Source: Mediterraneibacter hominis
GTDB lineage: Bacteria; Bacillota; Clostridia; Lachnospirales; Lachnospiraceae
Length of the DNA stretch: 64,000 nt
Assembly (NCBI RefSeq): GCF_014287475.1
Contig: NZ_JACOPF010000002.1
Span: 186,001-250,000 of the forward strand
Direction of reading: 5' to 3'
Part shown: positions 26,375-34,557 of the stretch, piece by piece
Numbering within the stretch: position 1 is the stretch's first letter
Layout of the letters: each line of letters opens with the position of its first letter
Made by a program: the position numbers and the translations under genes
The notes under the pieces: generated by a model
What the model was told of the DNA's origin: nothing
Database searches by the model: none
The model's input: the letters and a program-made list of their open reading frames with translations, nothing else

Positions 26375-26575
26375 GTGGTAGAGTTTACAAAATTAAATGG
26401 AAGCAGTATCTTGATTAATCCGTTCCAGATCGAGTACGTCGAGTTAATTCCGGACTCAAAAATCATTATGATGAACGGACGGTTTCATATTGTAAAGGAA
26501 GGCAAAGAAGAAATCATAGAGCGAATTACACAGTATAGAAAAGAAATCTGCCGTATGGCGGATTTGGAGGTATGA
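26375..26575 (+). CDS. flbD: Flagellar FlbD family protein
   Basis: A 66-residue protein starting at GTG: VEFTKLNGSSILINPFQIEY with a short strand-rich body, as in the FlbD family encoded before motA in Firmicutes and spirochaetes. GGGGGAG comes before the start. It overlaps nothing but ends two bases before motA. The role is unknown; its fixed place suggests a link with stator assembly. Confidence 0.88.
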   Translation: MVEFTKLNGSSILINPFQIEYVELIPDSKIIMMNGRFHIVKEGKEEIIERITQYRKEICRMADLEV

Positions 26576-26577
26576 CA

Positions 26578-27393
26578 ATGGATATTACAAGTATTTTGGG
26601 AATAGTTGCAGGATTCTTGTTTGTAATATATGGAATTATGGACAGCGGAAATATTATGAACTTTTTCGATGTCCCAAGTATTCTGATTGTAGTGGGCGGT
26701 ACAATCGGAGCTATTGTGGCAAGCTTTCCGTTCAGAGATTTGAAAAACATTGGAAAACACATGGCGATCATTTGCAGCTCAAAGAGGTACAGACCGGAGC
26801 CGGTCATAGATACACTGGTAGAATTTGCCCAGACTGCAAGAAAGGACGGGCTGTTGGCGTTAGAATCCAGGGCATCTGAACTGGCAGATCCGTTTTTGAA
26901 AAAAAGCATCATGTATGTCGTAGATGCGATGGATGCAGAGAAGATACGCAGTACGCTGGAACAGGATATTGAGAATACCTCACAGCGCCATGAGGCAGAG
27001 ATGGAAATTTATATCAGAGGTTCGGCGTATGCTCCGGCATTCGGTATGATTGGTACGCTGATAGGATTAATTAATATGCTCCGGGAGATGGATTTGTCGA
27101 CAGGAGCTTCAGAAGAATTAGGAGCTAACATGGCAGTGGCGCTGGTGACGACATTTTACGGATGTATGCTGGCAAACCTTGTTTTTCATCCGATTTCTTC
27201 AAAGCTGCGGATAAGAGACGAGGAAGAGAGAGTCTACAAAGAGATTATCGTAGAAGGGGTCCTGGGAATTCAGGAAGGAGACAACCCTAAAAATCTTAAG
27301 GAACGCCTTGTTTCTTCGCTGGCTCAGAAAAAACAGATGCAGCTTCTGGACGAAACAGACCCGCGGGAAAGAAAGGGAAAAAAGAAAAAGTAG
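26578..27393 (+). CDS. motA: Flagellar motor stator protein MotA
   Basis: Proton-channel stator subunit with four membrane segments (about 5-22, 30-48, 148-168, 178-200) and a cytoplasmic loop. It has the family motif around SAYAPAFGMIGTLIGLINML. I start at 26578 (MDITSILGIV) because GGAGG at 26566-26570 is correctly spaced for it; the ATG at 26572 is too close. It is 271 residues. motB follows 12 bases later. Confidence 0.94.
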   Translation: MDITSILGIVAGFLFVIYGIMDSGNIMNFFDVPSILIVVGGTIGAIVASFPFRDLKNIGKHMAIICSSKRYRPEPVIDTLVEFAQTARKDGLLALESRASELADPFLKKSIMYVVDAMDAEKIRSTLEQDIENTSQRHEAEMEIYIRGSAYAPAFGMIGTLIGLINMLREMDLSTGASEELGANMAVALVTTFYGCMLANLVFHPISSKLRIRDEEERVYKEIIVEGVLGIQEGDNPKNLKERLVSSLAQKKQMQLLDETDPRERKGKKKK

Positions 27394-27405
27394 AGGAGGC
27401 AGGGT

Positions 27406-28197
27406 ATGAAAAAACCGAAAAAAACAGTGAACGGCGGAAGCTGGATGGATACTTACGGCGATATGGTCACACTGCTGCTTTGCTTTTTTGTTTTATTATA
27501 CTCTATTTCTACAGTTGACCAATCAAAGTGGGAAAACCTTGTTAAGAGCATGAACCCAGACGTGACGGAAGAAGCGGCGAAGAGTACGGCAGAACAGACG
27601 CAGGTTGCGGCGGAGGAGATGCAGCCGGACAGCTTTGAGCAGATGTATGAAAGCCTGGTAAGAGAATTTCAGACTATGGGGCTGGACGCAGAGGTGGAGG
27701 TTATAAAGGGCGACGGATATAACTTTATTTCCTTTCGGGATAGTGTATTCTTTGACGGAGACAGCTATGTGCTCCGGGAGGACGGACAGAAGGCACTGGA
27801 CGGCTTCTGCCGCGCAATCGCTCCGGCAGTGGAAGAAATAAAGGAAATCGAAGTGTTGGGGCATACAACGCAGGCATTGCCGGACAGACAGAATGAAACG
27901 GTGAGCGACCGTATGCTTTCGGCAGAGAGGGCGGCTCAGGTTACGGCATATATCCAGAAATCCAATCTGATTGATCCGGCACGGCTTATCAGTTTAGGGT
28001 TCGGACAATTTCGCCCGATCGCGAAATTTGACATAGAGGAAAACCGGATGAAAAACCGGCGCGTGGAAATTCTGATTACAAATGACGAAGCAGTGCAGAG
28101 AAGTCTGACAGAGTACTACGCGCAGGTGTATGGCGAAGAAGTGGCGGCAATGCAGCCGGACAGCGAGGATATACAAGAGTCGGTAAAACCGGAATAA
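27406..28197 (+). CDS. motB: Flagellar motor stator protein MotB
   Basis: Anchors the stator to peptidoglycan. The single membrane helix (about 19-40) contains the proton-binding Asp19 in TYGDMVTLLLCFF. The OmpA-like domain covers about 110-245 (LGHTTQALP ... LSAERAAQVTAYI ... NRMKNRRVEIL). It is 263 residues. No fliL is found between motB and fliM. Confidence 0.94.
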   Translation: MKKPKKTVNGGSWMDTYGDMVTLLLCFFVLLYSISTVDQSKWENLVKSMNPDVTEEAAKSTAEQTQVAAEEMQPDSFEQMYESLVREFQTMGLDAEVEVIKGDGYNFISFRDSVFFDGDSYVLREDGQKALDGFCRAIAPAVEEIKEIEVLGHTTQALPDRQNETVSDRMLSAERAAQVTAYIQKSNLIDPARLISLGFGQFRPIAKFDIEENRMKNRRVEILITNDEAVQRSLTEYYAQVYGEEVAAMQPDSEDIQESVKPE

Positions 28198-28229
28198 AAT
28201 AGTCGGTTAGGATGGTCAGGAGGAGAAAA

Positions 28230-29267
28230 ATGGCGGAAGTATTATCGCAAAGTCAGATAGACGCCTTAATGAAAGAGATGCGCAGCGGAAACAAAGCGGA
28301 AAAGAAAAACGACGGCGGTGCAGGTGAAAAGAAGTACCGGAAATATGACTTCTACAGTCCAAAGAAAATTACTAAGGATAAGATAAAGCTTTTAAAGGGT
28401 ATCTATGACAATTACGCGAGAATCGCATCCTCGCGTTTAAACGGGGTACTGCGCGTGAGCAGTGAAATAGAGGTTTTGTCTGTGGAAGAACAGCGGTTTT
28501 ATGAATTTAGCAATGCGTTGAGTGAAAACGATATTGTAATGACACAGACGCTGGTTCTACCGAATAAAAGTCAGAGCCAGCCGATACTGATGCATATGAA
28601 TCAGCCTCCCATGCTGGCGATGATTGACCGTATGCTCGGCGGCGACGGGGCAGATGCGGACGCGGCGGACAGCAATTACAGCTATACAGATCTGGAAATT
28701 GAATTATATAAAAAAATAATGGGATATTTTTTGGATTTTACGAAGGACGCATGGAGCAATTACATTGTGCTGGAGACGGAGAAAACTGTATTGGAAGAAA
28801 ATCCAGCTTTATTTCAGGAAATCAGCCTGGATGAGACGATAGCCATTATTATTCTGAACATAAAAGTTGGAGAGATAGAAGGAAAAATCAGTATCTGTAT
28901 TCCCCGCAGCCTGCTGACAGAGATTTTTGGAATTATAGATTCTAAGAAGCATATCGGGGAAGTACAGGATAGCGACAGGCGGGACAGCAGACAGTTTATT
29001 TTATCGAAGATTAAGGAATCTGTACTGACGGTAAAAGCTGAAATGGGAACAGTAGAGATTCCGATTCGCGATATACACAATTTGAAAACAGGGGATATTA
29101 TCAATTTAGAAAAACCACAAAATTCAGAAATTTATCTGAATATAGGAGGAAAACCCTGGTTAAAAGGAAAGCTGGGGATTTATAACAAGGACGCAGCGAT
29201 ACTAATAAACGGGCGTGTAGATAGAGAAGAAACAGAGAAGGAAGAAGAGGCAGTACCGGCGGAATAA
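28230..29267 (+). CDS. fliM: Flagellar motor switch protein FliM
   Basis: C-ring protein that binds phosphorylated CheY through its N-terminal peptide, seen as VLSQSQIDALMKEM. The CheC-like middle domain (FYEFSNALSENDIVMTQTLV ... PMLAMIDRMLGG) and a C-terminal SpoA domain (ILNIGGKPWLKGKLG-like strand) follow. I start at 28230 after AGGAGGAG (345 residues). It works with FliY, encoded three genes later. Confidence 0.95.
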   Translation: MAEVLSQSQIDALMKEMRSGNKAEKKNDGGAGEKKYRKYDFYSPKKITKDKIKLLKGIYDNYARIASSRLNGVLRVSSEIEVLSVEEQRFYEFSNALSENDIVMTQTLVLPNKSQSQPILMHMNQPPMLAMIDRMLGGDGADADAADSNYSYTDLEIELYKKIMGYFLDFTKDAWSNYIVLETEKTVLEENPALFQEISLDETIAIIILNIKVGEIEGKISICIPRSLLTEIFGIIDSKKHIGEVQDSDRRDSRQFILSKIKESVLTVKAEMGTVEIPIRDIHNLKTGDIINLEKPQNSEIYLNIGGKPWLKGKLGIYNKDAAILINGRVDREETEKEEEAVPAE

Positions 29268-29314
29268 ACTCCGCTGTGTCAATAAAAATTAAAGAAAAAG
29301 AGAGGATTATTAAG

Positions 29315-29674
29315 ATGGCAAAAATATTAATTGTAGATGACGCTGCTTTTATGAGAATGATGGTAAAGGATGCACTGTCCAAAGGTGGGTATGAAGATAC
29401 AGCGGAAGCGGTCGATGGACTAGACGCGGTAGAAAAATATAAAGAACTGCATCCGGATCTGGTTATCATGGATATTACCATGCCGAATATGGATGGCCTG
29501 GAGGCACTAAAGGCAATCAAGCAGGAGGATCCAGAGGCTACTGTGATTATGTGTTCTGCTATGGGACAGGAAAGCATGGTAATCGAGGCAATCAAGTCAG
29601 GGGCAAAAGACTTTATTGTAAAACCGTTTAAACAGGAAAGAATTTTAAGCACAGTTTCCAACATTATCGGATAA
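29315..29674 (+). CDS. cheY: Chemotaxis response regulator CheY
   Basis: A single receiver domain of 119 residues: KILIVDDAAFMRMMVKDAL with the acidic pair, acceptor Asp in LVIMDITMPNMDGLEAL (about residue 54), Thr/Ser in VIMCSAMGQ and Lys in DFIVKPF. It carries the signal from CheA to FliM. The start at 29315 follows GAGAGG. It lies in the flagellar operon, apart from cheA/W/R/B on the other strand. Confidence 0.95.
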   Translation: MAKILIVDDAAFMRMMVKDALSKGGYEDTAEAVDGLDAVEKYKELHPDLVIMDITMPNMDGLEALKAIKQEDPEATVIMCSAMGQESMVIEAIKSGAKDFIVKPFKQERILSTVSNIIG

Positions 29675-29693
29675 GAGGAAGGGAGAGAGACTT

Positions 29694-30140
29694 ATGTCTT
29701 TTTTAAATACACTTAGTATCAGCGGAAGCGGAATGACGGCACAGCGGCTTCGTCTGGATGTGACGGCAAATAATATCGCAAATATCGAGACGACGCGGAC
29801 AGAAGACGGGGGCCCATACCGCCGTAAAATGGTAATTTTAGAAGCGAAGGAACCCTCCTTTCAGAAGGTATTTGAAAACACGCTGCATGAACAGCAGGTA
29901 TATACGGAGGGAAAAGGCGTAAGAGTGTCGGCAGTCATTGAAGATGAAACAGAACTAAAGCCGGTATATGATCCGGAGCATCCAGACGCAGACGCAGAGG
30001 GGTATGTGATGATGCCGAATATAGATCTGGTGAAGGAAACAGCAGACGCAATGGCCGCGACGCAGGCTTATCAGGCGAACATAACTGCTTTTAATGCGAC
30101 AAAGCTGATGGCGCAGAAGGCCCTTGAGATTGGAAGGTAA
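29694..30140 (+). CDS. flgC: Flagellar basal-body rod protein FlgC, away from flgB
   Basis: Proximal rod protein of 148 residues: SISGSGMTAQRLRLDVTANN, IANIETTRTEDGGPYRRK, and the C-terminal MMPNIDLVKETADAMAATQA. In most bacteria flgC follows flgB. Here it lies 12 kb downstream, between cheY and fliY, still in the same operon. GGGAGAGAG precedes the ATG. Confidence 0.95.
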   Translation: MSFLNTLSISGSGMTAQRLRLDVTANNIANIETTRTEDGGPYRRKMVILEAKEPSFQKVFENTLHEQQVYTEGKGVRVSAVIEDETELKPVYDPEHPDADAEGYVMMPNIDLVKETADAMAATQAYQANITAFNATKLMAQKALEIGR

Positions 30141-30162
30141 CGGCGAGTAGGAGAGAAGAGCA

Positions 30163-31392
30163 ATGAATGAGAATTATTTAAGCACTATGGAGATTGATGC
30201 CATAGGGGAAATATTGAATATCAGCCTCGGTGCTTCGGCTACGGCGGTATCTACAATGTTGGACGCAAGAGTAGATATTACGACGCCGGTTGTACGTGTA
30301 GAGAATAAAGCAGATTTTGCGTTTTCAAATTTAAAACCAGCAATCGGTGTAGAAATTACATATATAGAAGGGCTGTCAGGCAAAAATGTCATGCTTCTGA
30401 AAAGAAAAGATGTGAAGGTCATTGTGGAAATGCTCATGGGAACGACATTCTCCGATGAGGAATTTGAACTCAATGAAATGAACATCAGCGCAATCTGCGA
30501 AGTGATGAACCAGATGATGGGGGCTTCGTCCACAGCTCTTTCAGAATTGTTTGGAACAACCGTCAATATTTCTACTCCTAAATCCTTTGAGGTGGAAGGA
30601 GAAGATCAGTTTAAGGAGAAGTACTTCACAGAGGACGATCCTATGGTGGTGATCGGCTTCAATCTGAAAATCGGTGAGAAAATGGAAAGCGAGTTTTTAA
30701 ATCTGATGAGTATAGAACTCGCGAAGGAACTGGTTTCCGGATTTTTTACAGATGGACTTCCAGAAGAAAGCGCGAAAACGGATGAAAAGGTCCAGCAGAA
30801 AAAGGCGGCGGAGCCTGTTTTGGGGCAGCCGGAACAAGAGGACAGACAGCCGGACACACCAGAGGCGAAAGAGGCAGAGGAAGGCGTGAGCGAAACGGTT
30901 ACGCGTCCCGCGCAGACGGATATACAGCCGTCAGCTTCAGAAAAAACACAGACGCCGGTTATGGAAAATACGCAGACACCGGTTATGAGCGGGCAGATGG
31001 CGGAGCAGATGCTCCAGACTATGCAGATGATGCAGCAGCAGATGCTGCAGATGCAGCAGGCGCAGGAAGAAAGAAGAATTTCTGTGAAAAAAGCGGCTGC
31101 GCCGTCTCTGAAAAGCGAGGGTTACGTGGAAGATCCGGACGCGAATCTGGATTTATTGATGAATGTACCGTTAGAGCTTTCTGTAGAAATTGGAAGGACA
31201 AAGAAGCAGGTGAAGGAAATACTAGAATTGAATAAGGGTTCTCTTGTCGTTTTGGATCGGATTGCCGGAGAGCCGGTTGATCTTTATGTAAACGGTGAAT
31301 GTATCGCAAAAGGCGACGTAGTCGTCGTAGACGATAACTTCGGAATCCGTATTACAGAAATCCTTCAGGAGGAAATAATCGCAGAAGAATAG
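30163..31392 (+). CDS. fliY: FliY: CheC-like phosphatase fused to FliN switch domain
   Basis: A 409-residue C-ring protein. The N-terminal CheC/FliY domain (1-195) has two intact CheY-P phosphatase motifs, IGEILNIS (Glu17, Asn20) and ICEVMNQMM. A polar linker (about 205-310) holds a TQTPVM duplication and a Met/Gln-rich stretch. The C-terminal FliN/SpoA domain (about 325-405) reads NVPLELSVEIGRTKKQVKEI ... VDLYVNGECIAKGDVVVVD. It lacks a clear FliM-type CheY-binding N-terminal peptide. No separate fliN is present, so it supplies that function. Confidence 0.94.
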   Translation: MNENYLSTMEIDAIGEILNISLGASATAVSTMLDARVDITTPVVRVENKADFAFSNLKPAIGVEITYIEGLSGKNVMLLKRKDVKVIVEMLMGTTFSDEEFELNEMNISAICEVMNQMMGASSTALSELFGTTVNISTPKSFEVEGEDQFKEKYFTEDDPMVVIGFNLKIGEKMESEFLNLMSIELAKELVSGFFTDGLPEESAKTDEKVQQKKAAEPVLGQPEQEDRQPDTPEAKEAEEGVSETVTRPAQTDIQPSASEKTQTPVMENTQTPVMSGQMAEQMLQTMQMMQQQMLQMQQAQEERRISVKKAAAPSLKSEGYVEDPDANLDLLMNVPLELSVEIGRTKKQVKEILELNKGSLVVLDRIAGEPVDLYVNGECIAKGDVVVVDDNFGIRITEILQEEIIAEE

Positions 31393-31403
31393 GAGCAAAG
31401 GGA

Positions 31404-31748
31404 ATGGAAATACTGACTGCAGCAGGAACAATGGCAGTAGTCGCCGCTGTATTATTCCTGGCATGGTGGTGTACAAGAAAGCTTGCCGGAGGATCGGCGT
31501 ACAGGGGACAGTCCAGGTATATGAAGGTGATTGACCGGGTGGCGGTCGCGCAGGACAGAAGTATCATACTGATACAGACAGGACAGAAGATATACATGGC
31601 GGGCGTTGCGTCCTCGGAAATTACACTGCTGGCCGAGATAGAGGAAGATGATTTAGTTCCGATTACCGGACAGACGGAGTCACCTTTTCAGGACGTCAGC
31701 TTTAAAGAGCTGATTCAAAAGGTGGGAGGCAAGAAAAAAAATGGATAA
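31404..31748 (+). CDS. fliO: Flagellar biosynthetic protein FliO (FliZ)
   Basis: A small export-gate assembly factor of 114 residues with one N-terminal membrane segment (about 6-24). The cytoplasmic FliO domain follows (YMKVIDRVAVAQDRSIILIQ ... IYMAGVASSEITLLAEI). Its last eight bases overlap fliP inside a run of eight As (31734-31741). It assists FliP pore formation. Short but typical for Firmicutes. Confidence 0.88.
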   Translation: MEILTAAGTMAVVAAVLFLAWWCTRKLAGGSAYRGQSRYMKVIDRVAVAQDRSIILIQTGQKIYMAGVASSEITLLAEIEEDDLVPITGQTESPFQDVSFKELIQKVGGKKKNG

Positions 31749-32403
31749 TAATTCCTTTATTAATATTAATGGAAATGGCGTTCCTACACTGGAAATTTTA
31801 GCGTTGATGACAATTATCATGCTTTTGCCGTCGCTCTTAATTATGATGACTTCTTTTACAAGAATTCTGATTATTCTTTCTTTTACAAGAAACGCGCTTG
31901 GCATCCAGCAGACGCCGCCCAATATGGTGCTGGTCGGGATTTCACTGTTTCTGACGCTGTTTATTATGAGTCCGGTTATAGCAGATATTAATACGAACGC
32001 CTATCAGCCCTATACGCAAGGCATGCTGACCCAGGAGGAGGCGCTGGACGCGGCGAAAGTTCCGATGAAGGAATTTATGCTTAAGCAGACAGAGGTGGAC
32101 ACACTGGACATGTATTTAAGCTTCGCAGGTATGGAGCAGACAACGGCGGTGGAGGAAATTCCTATGACAGTTGTTGTTCCGGCGTTTATGACCAGCGAGC
32201 TGGAACGGGGATTTATGGCGGGCTTTCTGATTTACATTCCGTTTCTTCTGATTGATATTATTGTTTCCAGTGTGCTGATGTCGATGGGAATGATTATGCT
32301 TCCTCCGGCGACTATCGCGCTTCCGTTTAAGCTTTTACTATTTGTTACGGTAAACGGATGGGAGCTTCTATTTTCCTCTATTGTCAAAAGTTTTAATTAT
32401 TAG
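31741..32403 (+). CDS. fliP: Flagellar export gate protein FliP
   Basis: Core pore subunit of the export gate. It has multiple membrane segments, including TIIMLLPSLLIMMTSFTRIL (family signature), NALGIQQTPPNMVLVG and LLIDIIVSSVLMSMGM. It is 220 residues, lacking a long signal sequence. It overlaps fliO by eight bases and is followed by fliQ and fliR. Confidence 0.96.
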   Translation: MDNNSFININGNGVPTLEILALMTIIMLLPSLLIMMTSFTRILIILSFTRNALGIQQTPPNMVLVGISLFLTLFIMSPVIADINTNAYQPYTQGMLTQEEALDAAKVPMKEFMLKQTEVDTLDMYLSFAGMEQTTAVEEIPMTVVVPAFMTSELERGFMAGFLIYIPFLLIDIIVSSVLMSMGMIMLPPATIALPFKLLLFVTVNGWELLFSSIVKSFNY

Positions 32404-32420
32404 TTGAGAGAAGGTAGCTT

Positions 32421-32684
32421 ATGCTGACAACAGGTGAAATTAATGACTTGATGTACCAGGTATTTATTCTGGCAGTACAAATCGGCGGCCCCGTACTTCT
32501 CATAAGTATGGCGGTAGGCGTGTTCGTTTCTATTCTCCAGGCAGCGACGCAGATTCACGAACAGACCTTGACATTTTTGCCAAAGCTCGTAGTGATTGGC
32601 TGTATTCTCGTAATTACGGGAAGCTCTATGCTGCAGCGTTTACAAGAATTAGTAGAACAGGTCTGCCGTATGATAGCAGGATAG
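32421..32684 (+). CDS. fliQ: Flagellar export gate protein FliQ
   Basis: An 87-residue gate subunit with two membrane helices (about 13-38 and 52-72) and the signature ISMAVGVFVSILQAATQIHE with QTLTFLPKLV. AGAGAAGG precedes the ATG. It assembles around the FliP-FliR core. Confidence 0.95.
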   Translation: MLTTGEINDLMYQVFILAVQIGGPVLLISMAVGVFVSILQAATQIHEQTLTFLPKLVVIGCILVITGSSMLQRLQELVEQVCRMIAG

Positions 32685-32694
32685 GAGAGACGGT

Positions 32695-33480
32695 ATGTTA
32701 ATTGCAGGGACACCTCAGTTTTTACTGTTCTGTCTGATTCTGATGCGGATGTCCGGTTTTATTTTCCTAAATCCAGTATTGGGCAGAAGAAATATGCCCG
32801 CGCTTTTCAGAACAGGACTTGTGCTGACGCTGACATGGATTATATATACGGTGGAGAGCACGCTGGAAATCACCTTGCCGCAGAGCGTATATCCTGTGGA
32901 ATTTGGACTATTGCTTTTAAAAGAGTTTGCCGTCGGGTATATCCTGGGATTTGTAATGGTTCTTTTTGATTATGTTATGACAAACGCAGGATCGGTGATT
33001 GACTTCCAGATGGGTCTGGCTATGGCGACCGTATATGATCCACAGAACGGCACGCAGACTGCCGTTACAGGCAAGGTGCTTGAGACCTATTTTTTACTGC
33101 TTTTTTTTGCGGTGGACGGGCATTTGGCGCTGATAAAAATACTGCTTACCTCGTCGGAGCTTGTACCATACGGGGCAGCGGCGCTGGGACAGCTGCAGGC
33201 GAACGCCCTTGTCACCTTGTTTACAGAATGTACGGCGCTTTCTGTAAAGCTTGCTTTTCCGGTGATTGCGATTGAGTTTCTGACAGAGATTGCTGTGGGA
33301 ATGTTGATTAAGATTATACCGCAGATTAACCTGTTTGTACTAAATATTGAATTGAAAGTGGTTGTGGGGATACTGGTACTGCTTCTTTTAATATCCCCCG
33401 TAGGAGAATATATTGGGACGCTCATTTCACAGATGATAACAGAAATACAAGAAATACTGGCGATTACAGCCGCGGCATAA
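32695..33480 (+). CDS. fliR: Flagellar export gate protein FliR
   Basis: A 261-residue gate subunit with six or so membrane segments, beginning FLLFCLILMRMSGFIFLNPV and including LLLKEFAVGYILGFVMVLFD and VIDFQMGLAMATVYDPQNG, all FliR landmarks. It is placed between fliQ and flhB as in other Firmicutes; AGGAGAG precedes the ATG. Confidence 0.95.
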   Translation: MLIAGTPQFLLFCLILMRMSGFIFLNPVLGRRNMPALFRTGLVLTLTWIIYTVESTLEITLPQSVYPVEFGLLLLKEFAVGYILGFVMVLFDYVMTNAGSVIDFQMGLAMATVYDPQNGTQTAVTGKVLETYFLLLFFAVDGHLALIKILLTSSELVPYGAAALGQLQANALVTLFTECTALSVKLAFPVIAIEFLTEIAVGMLIKIIPQINLFVLNIELKVVVGILVLLLLISPVGEYIGTLISQMITEIQEILAITAAA

Positions 33481-33492
33481 GGAGTGAGGAAA

Positions 33493-34554
33493 TTGGCGGC
33501 AGACTCAAAGACAGAGAAGGCCACCCCGAAGAAACGGCGGGATGAACGGAAAGAAGGAAATATATTTTTCAGCGCGGATATTGTAAGCGTGGCGGGCGTA
33601 TTCGGCACCTTTTATTCCATGAAGCTGTTATTTCCGGGGATCTATGATACGGTCAGCCGGTTCATGGAGAAGTTTCTCACTCTGGGAGGCGGGACAACCG
33701 CCGCATCTAAAGACACGCTTGCCGCGATTTTTCCGGAGTTTATATCGGCGCTTATAAAGGCGGGGCTTCCCATCATGCTGATTAGCGTAAGCCTTGCTAT
33801 TGTCGCGACGGGAGCGCAGACGAAGTTTTTGTTTACGGCAAAAAAGTTTCGGCCAAAGCTTCGCAACATCAGTCCTATTCAGGGAATTAAGAAATTATTT
33901 TCTCTTAGAAATGTGGTAGAGCTTATCAAGAACATTATAAAGGTTATTTTGTTAAGCGTTATTTTATATACGGCATTGAAGGGAGATTTTACAGAGGTTG
34001 TCAGAACAATGGATATGGATATTAAAGTTTCGGCGGCATTTATGCTGGGACTTGCCTTGGACATGGTTCTGAAAGTAGTCCTGATATTCGCGGTGATTGC
34101 CGCGTTTGATTATATGTATCAGTGGTGGGAATATGAACGGCAGATTAAAATGTCGAAGCAGGAAGTAAAAGAAGAACTAAAGCAGACGGAAGGAAATCCG
34201 GAGATCAAAGGAAAGATCCGGGATATACAGAAACAAAGAGCGCGGATGCGTATGATGCAGGCAGTTCCGGGAGCGGACGTTATCATCAGAAATCCAACGC
34301 ATTTTGCGGTAGCGCTGAAATACGATATGGAAAAAATGGCCGCGCCGGTCGTCCTTGCGAAGGGACAAGATGAGCTTGCCCTGCGGATTGTAAGGGTGGG
34401 AGAAGAAAACCAGGTGACGGTTATTGAAAATAAACAGCTGGCCAGAGGGTTATACGCCGCAGCGGAAGTCGGACAGGAGATTCCAAGAGAATACTACGGT
34501 GCGGTCGCGGAGATCCTCGTATATGTATACAGGCTGAAAGACAAGACGGAGTAG
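33493..34554 (+). CDS. flhB: Flagellar export switch protein FlhB
   Basis: Controls the change from hook to filament export. I start at TTG 33493 (AADSKTEKATPKKRRDERK), with AAGGAG eight bases upstream; the GTG at 33484 lies inside that ribosome site. Four membrane segments (about 30-190) are followed by a cytoplasmic domain with the autocleavage motif NPTH in VIIRNPTHFAVALKY (near residue 265). It is 353 residues. Compare the NPTH-less FlhB C-domain at 15314. Confidence 0.95.
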   Translation: MAADSKTEKATPKKRRDERKEGNIFFSADIVSVAGVFGTFYSMKLLFPGIYDTVSRFMEKFLTLGGGTTAASKDTLAAIFPEFISALIKAGLPIMLISVSLAIVATGAQTKFLFTAKKFRPKLRNISPIQGIKKLFSLRNVVELIKNIIKVILLSVILYTALKGDFTEVVRTMDMDIKVSAAFMLGLALDMVLKVVLIFAVIAAFDYMYQWWEYERQIKMSKQEVKEELKQTEGNPEIKGKIRDIQKQRARMRMMQAVPGADVIIRNPTHFAVALKYDMEKMAAPVVLAKGQDELALRIVRVGEENQVTVIENKQLARGLYAAAEVGQEIPREYYGAVAEILVYVYRLKDKTE

Positions 34555-34557
34555 AGT

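Noticed and set aside
31734..31741. A8 run at the fliO-fliP overlap as a programmed frameshift
   Set aside because: Both genes have their own starts and normal lengths; a fusion product is not needed.
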